Of a stretch of DNA of 6,886 nt, positions 6,634 through 6,886 are shown piece after piece; the first letter of the stretch is position 1; each line of letters begins with the position of its first letter. The DNA lies in the NCBI GenBank assembly GCA_023418535.1, contig JAEZZN010000058.1, positions 1 to 6,886 on the forward strand, given 5' to 3'. The stretch is from Bacillota bacterium (GTDB taxonomy: Bacteria; Bacillota_A; Clostridia; Tissierellales; Peptoniphilaceae). A program made the translations under genes and the position numbers. Below the pieces are notes generated by a model. The model did not search any database. It saw only the letters and a program-made list of their open reading frames with translations, and was not told where the DNA came from.

Positions 6634-6886
6634 ATGAAAAAGAACTTATATATTTTATTATCATTACTATTAATGTTTACATTAGTAGCTTGTACAGAAA
6701 GACAGGTTCCAGAAGAAACTATAGTGGAGACACCTGCTGAAACAGAAAAAGAAACTACTCAAGAAGAAACTGGATTAACAATACCAGAAGATGGAACATA
6801 TACAGGTAAAGCTAAAGGATTTAGTGGAGATGTAGAAGTAGAAGTTGTAGTATCAGGTGGAAAGATTTCAGAAGTAAAAGTAGTAA
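6634..6886 (+). CDS. FMN-binding domain lipoprotein (5' part, cut by window end)
   Basis: This is the N-terminal 84 codons of an exported lipoprotein. Residues 1-20 form a lipoprotein signal: MKKNLYILLSLLLMFTLVAC, with lipobox LVAC and the lipidated Cys at 20. Residues 21-49 are a Glu/Thr-rich linker that would hold the domain away from the membrane. From residue 50, IPEDGTYTGKAKGFSGDVEV followed by a Val-rich strand and SGGKISEVKVV matches the opening strands of the FMN_bind domain found in RnfG, NqrC and Listeria PplA. Such domains carry FMN, often covalently on Thr, and serve in electron transfer at the outer face of the membrane. The flavinylation motif lies beyond the window, so FMN attachment cannot be checked. 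AAGGAG (6623-6628) is 5 bases before the ATG. The role in this organism is inference. Confidence 0.88.
   Translation, partial: MKKNLYILLSLLLMFTLVACTERQVPEETIVETPAETEKETTQEETGLTIPEDGTYTGKAKGFSGDVEVEVVVSGGKISEVKVV

Overview
The window looks like chromosomal DNA from a low-GC Gram-positive bacterium. Codons are strongly A/T-biased (AGA for Arg, TTA for Leu), Shine-Dalgarno sites are strong, and there is an M-box Mg2+ riboswitch and a lipobox lipoprotein. A Clostridia/Tissierellia-type anaerobe would fit, but that is inference; no gene here fixes the genus.

Layout. Bases 4-122 are a 5S rRNA, the end of an rRNA operon whose 16S/23S lie upstream. Three tRNAs follow on the same strand: Asn(GUU), Leu(UAA) and initiator fMet(CAU), all with encoded CCA. 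An intrinsic terminator at 470-498 closes the unit. Next is a cation:proton antiporter of the NHA (SLC9B-like) branch (643-1848), preceded by a perfect 19-bp palindrome. Its stop codon is only 7 bases from a good promoter that drives an M-box riboswitch with its own terminator. Behind the riboswitch come a 52-codon ORF with a near-ideal Shine-Dalgarno sequence and then the Mg2+ channel gene mgtE. The small ORF's stop overlaps the mgtE start as ATGA. A strong terminator follows mgtE.

glpK (glycerol kinase, 3707-5197) stands alone and converges on an EamA/DMT-family transporter on the minus strand (5548-6411). Their 350-base convergent interval holds four degenerate copies of an A/T-rich repeat starting TTCTGAGAA, in two pairs each with exactly 51-base spacing, around a bidirectional terminator. 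The EamA protein is two collinear halves about 49% identical without gaps, so it appears to be a fused duplication of a one-domain transporter. The right edge carries the start of a secreted FMN-binding-domain lipoprotein (6634 onward), cut by the window end.

Functionally this is a stable-RNA cluster next to a membrane ion-homeostasis segment (H+/Na+ antiport, Mg2+ uptake), then glycerol catabolism and an unassigned metabolite transporter. The genes are mostly single-gene units. The most unusual items are the M-box/small-ORF/mgtE arrangement, the 51-base repeat pairs, the near-symmetric EamA fusion, and a GlpK without the histidine that Gram-positive glycerol kinases use for PTS activation. 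No defence system, CRISPR array, phage or transposon is visible.
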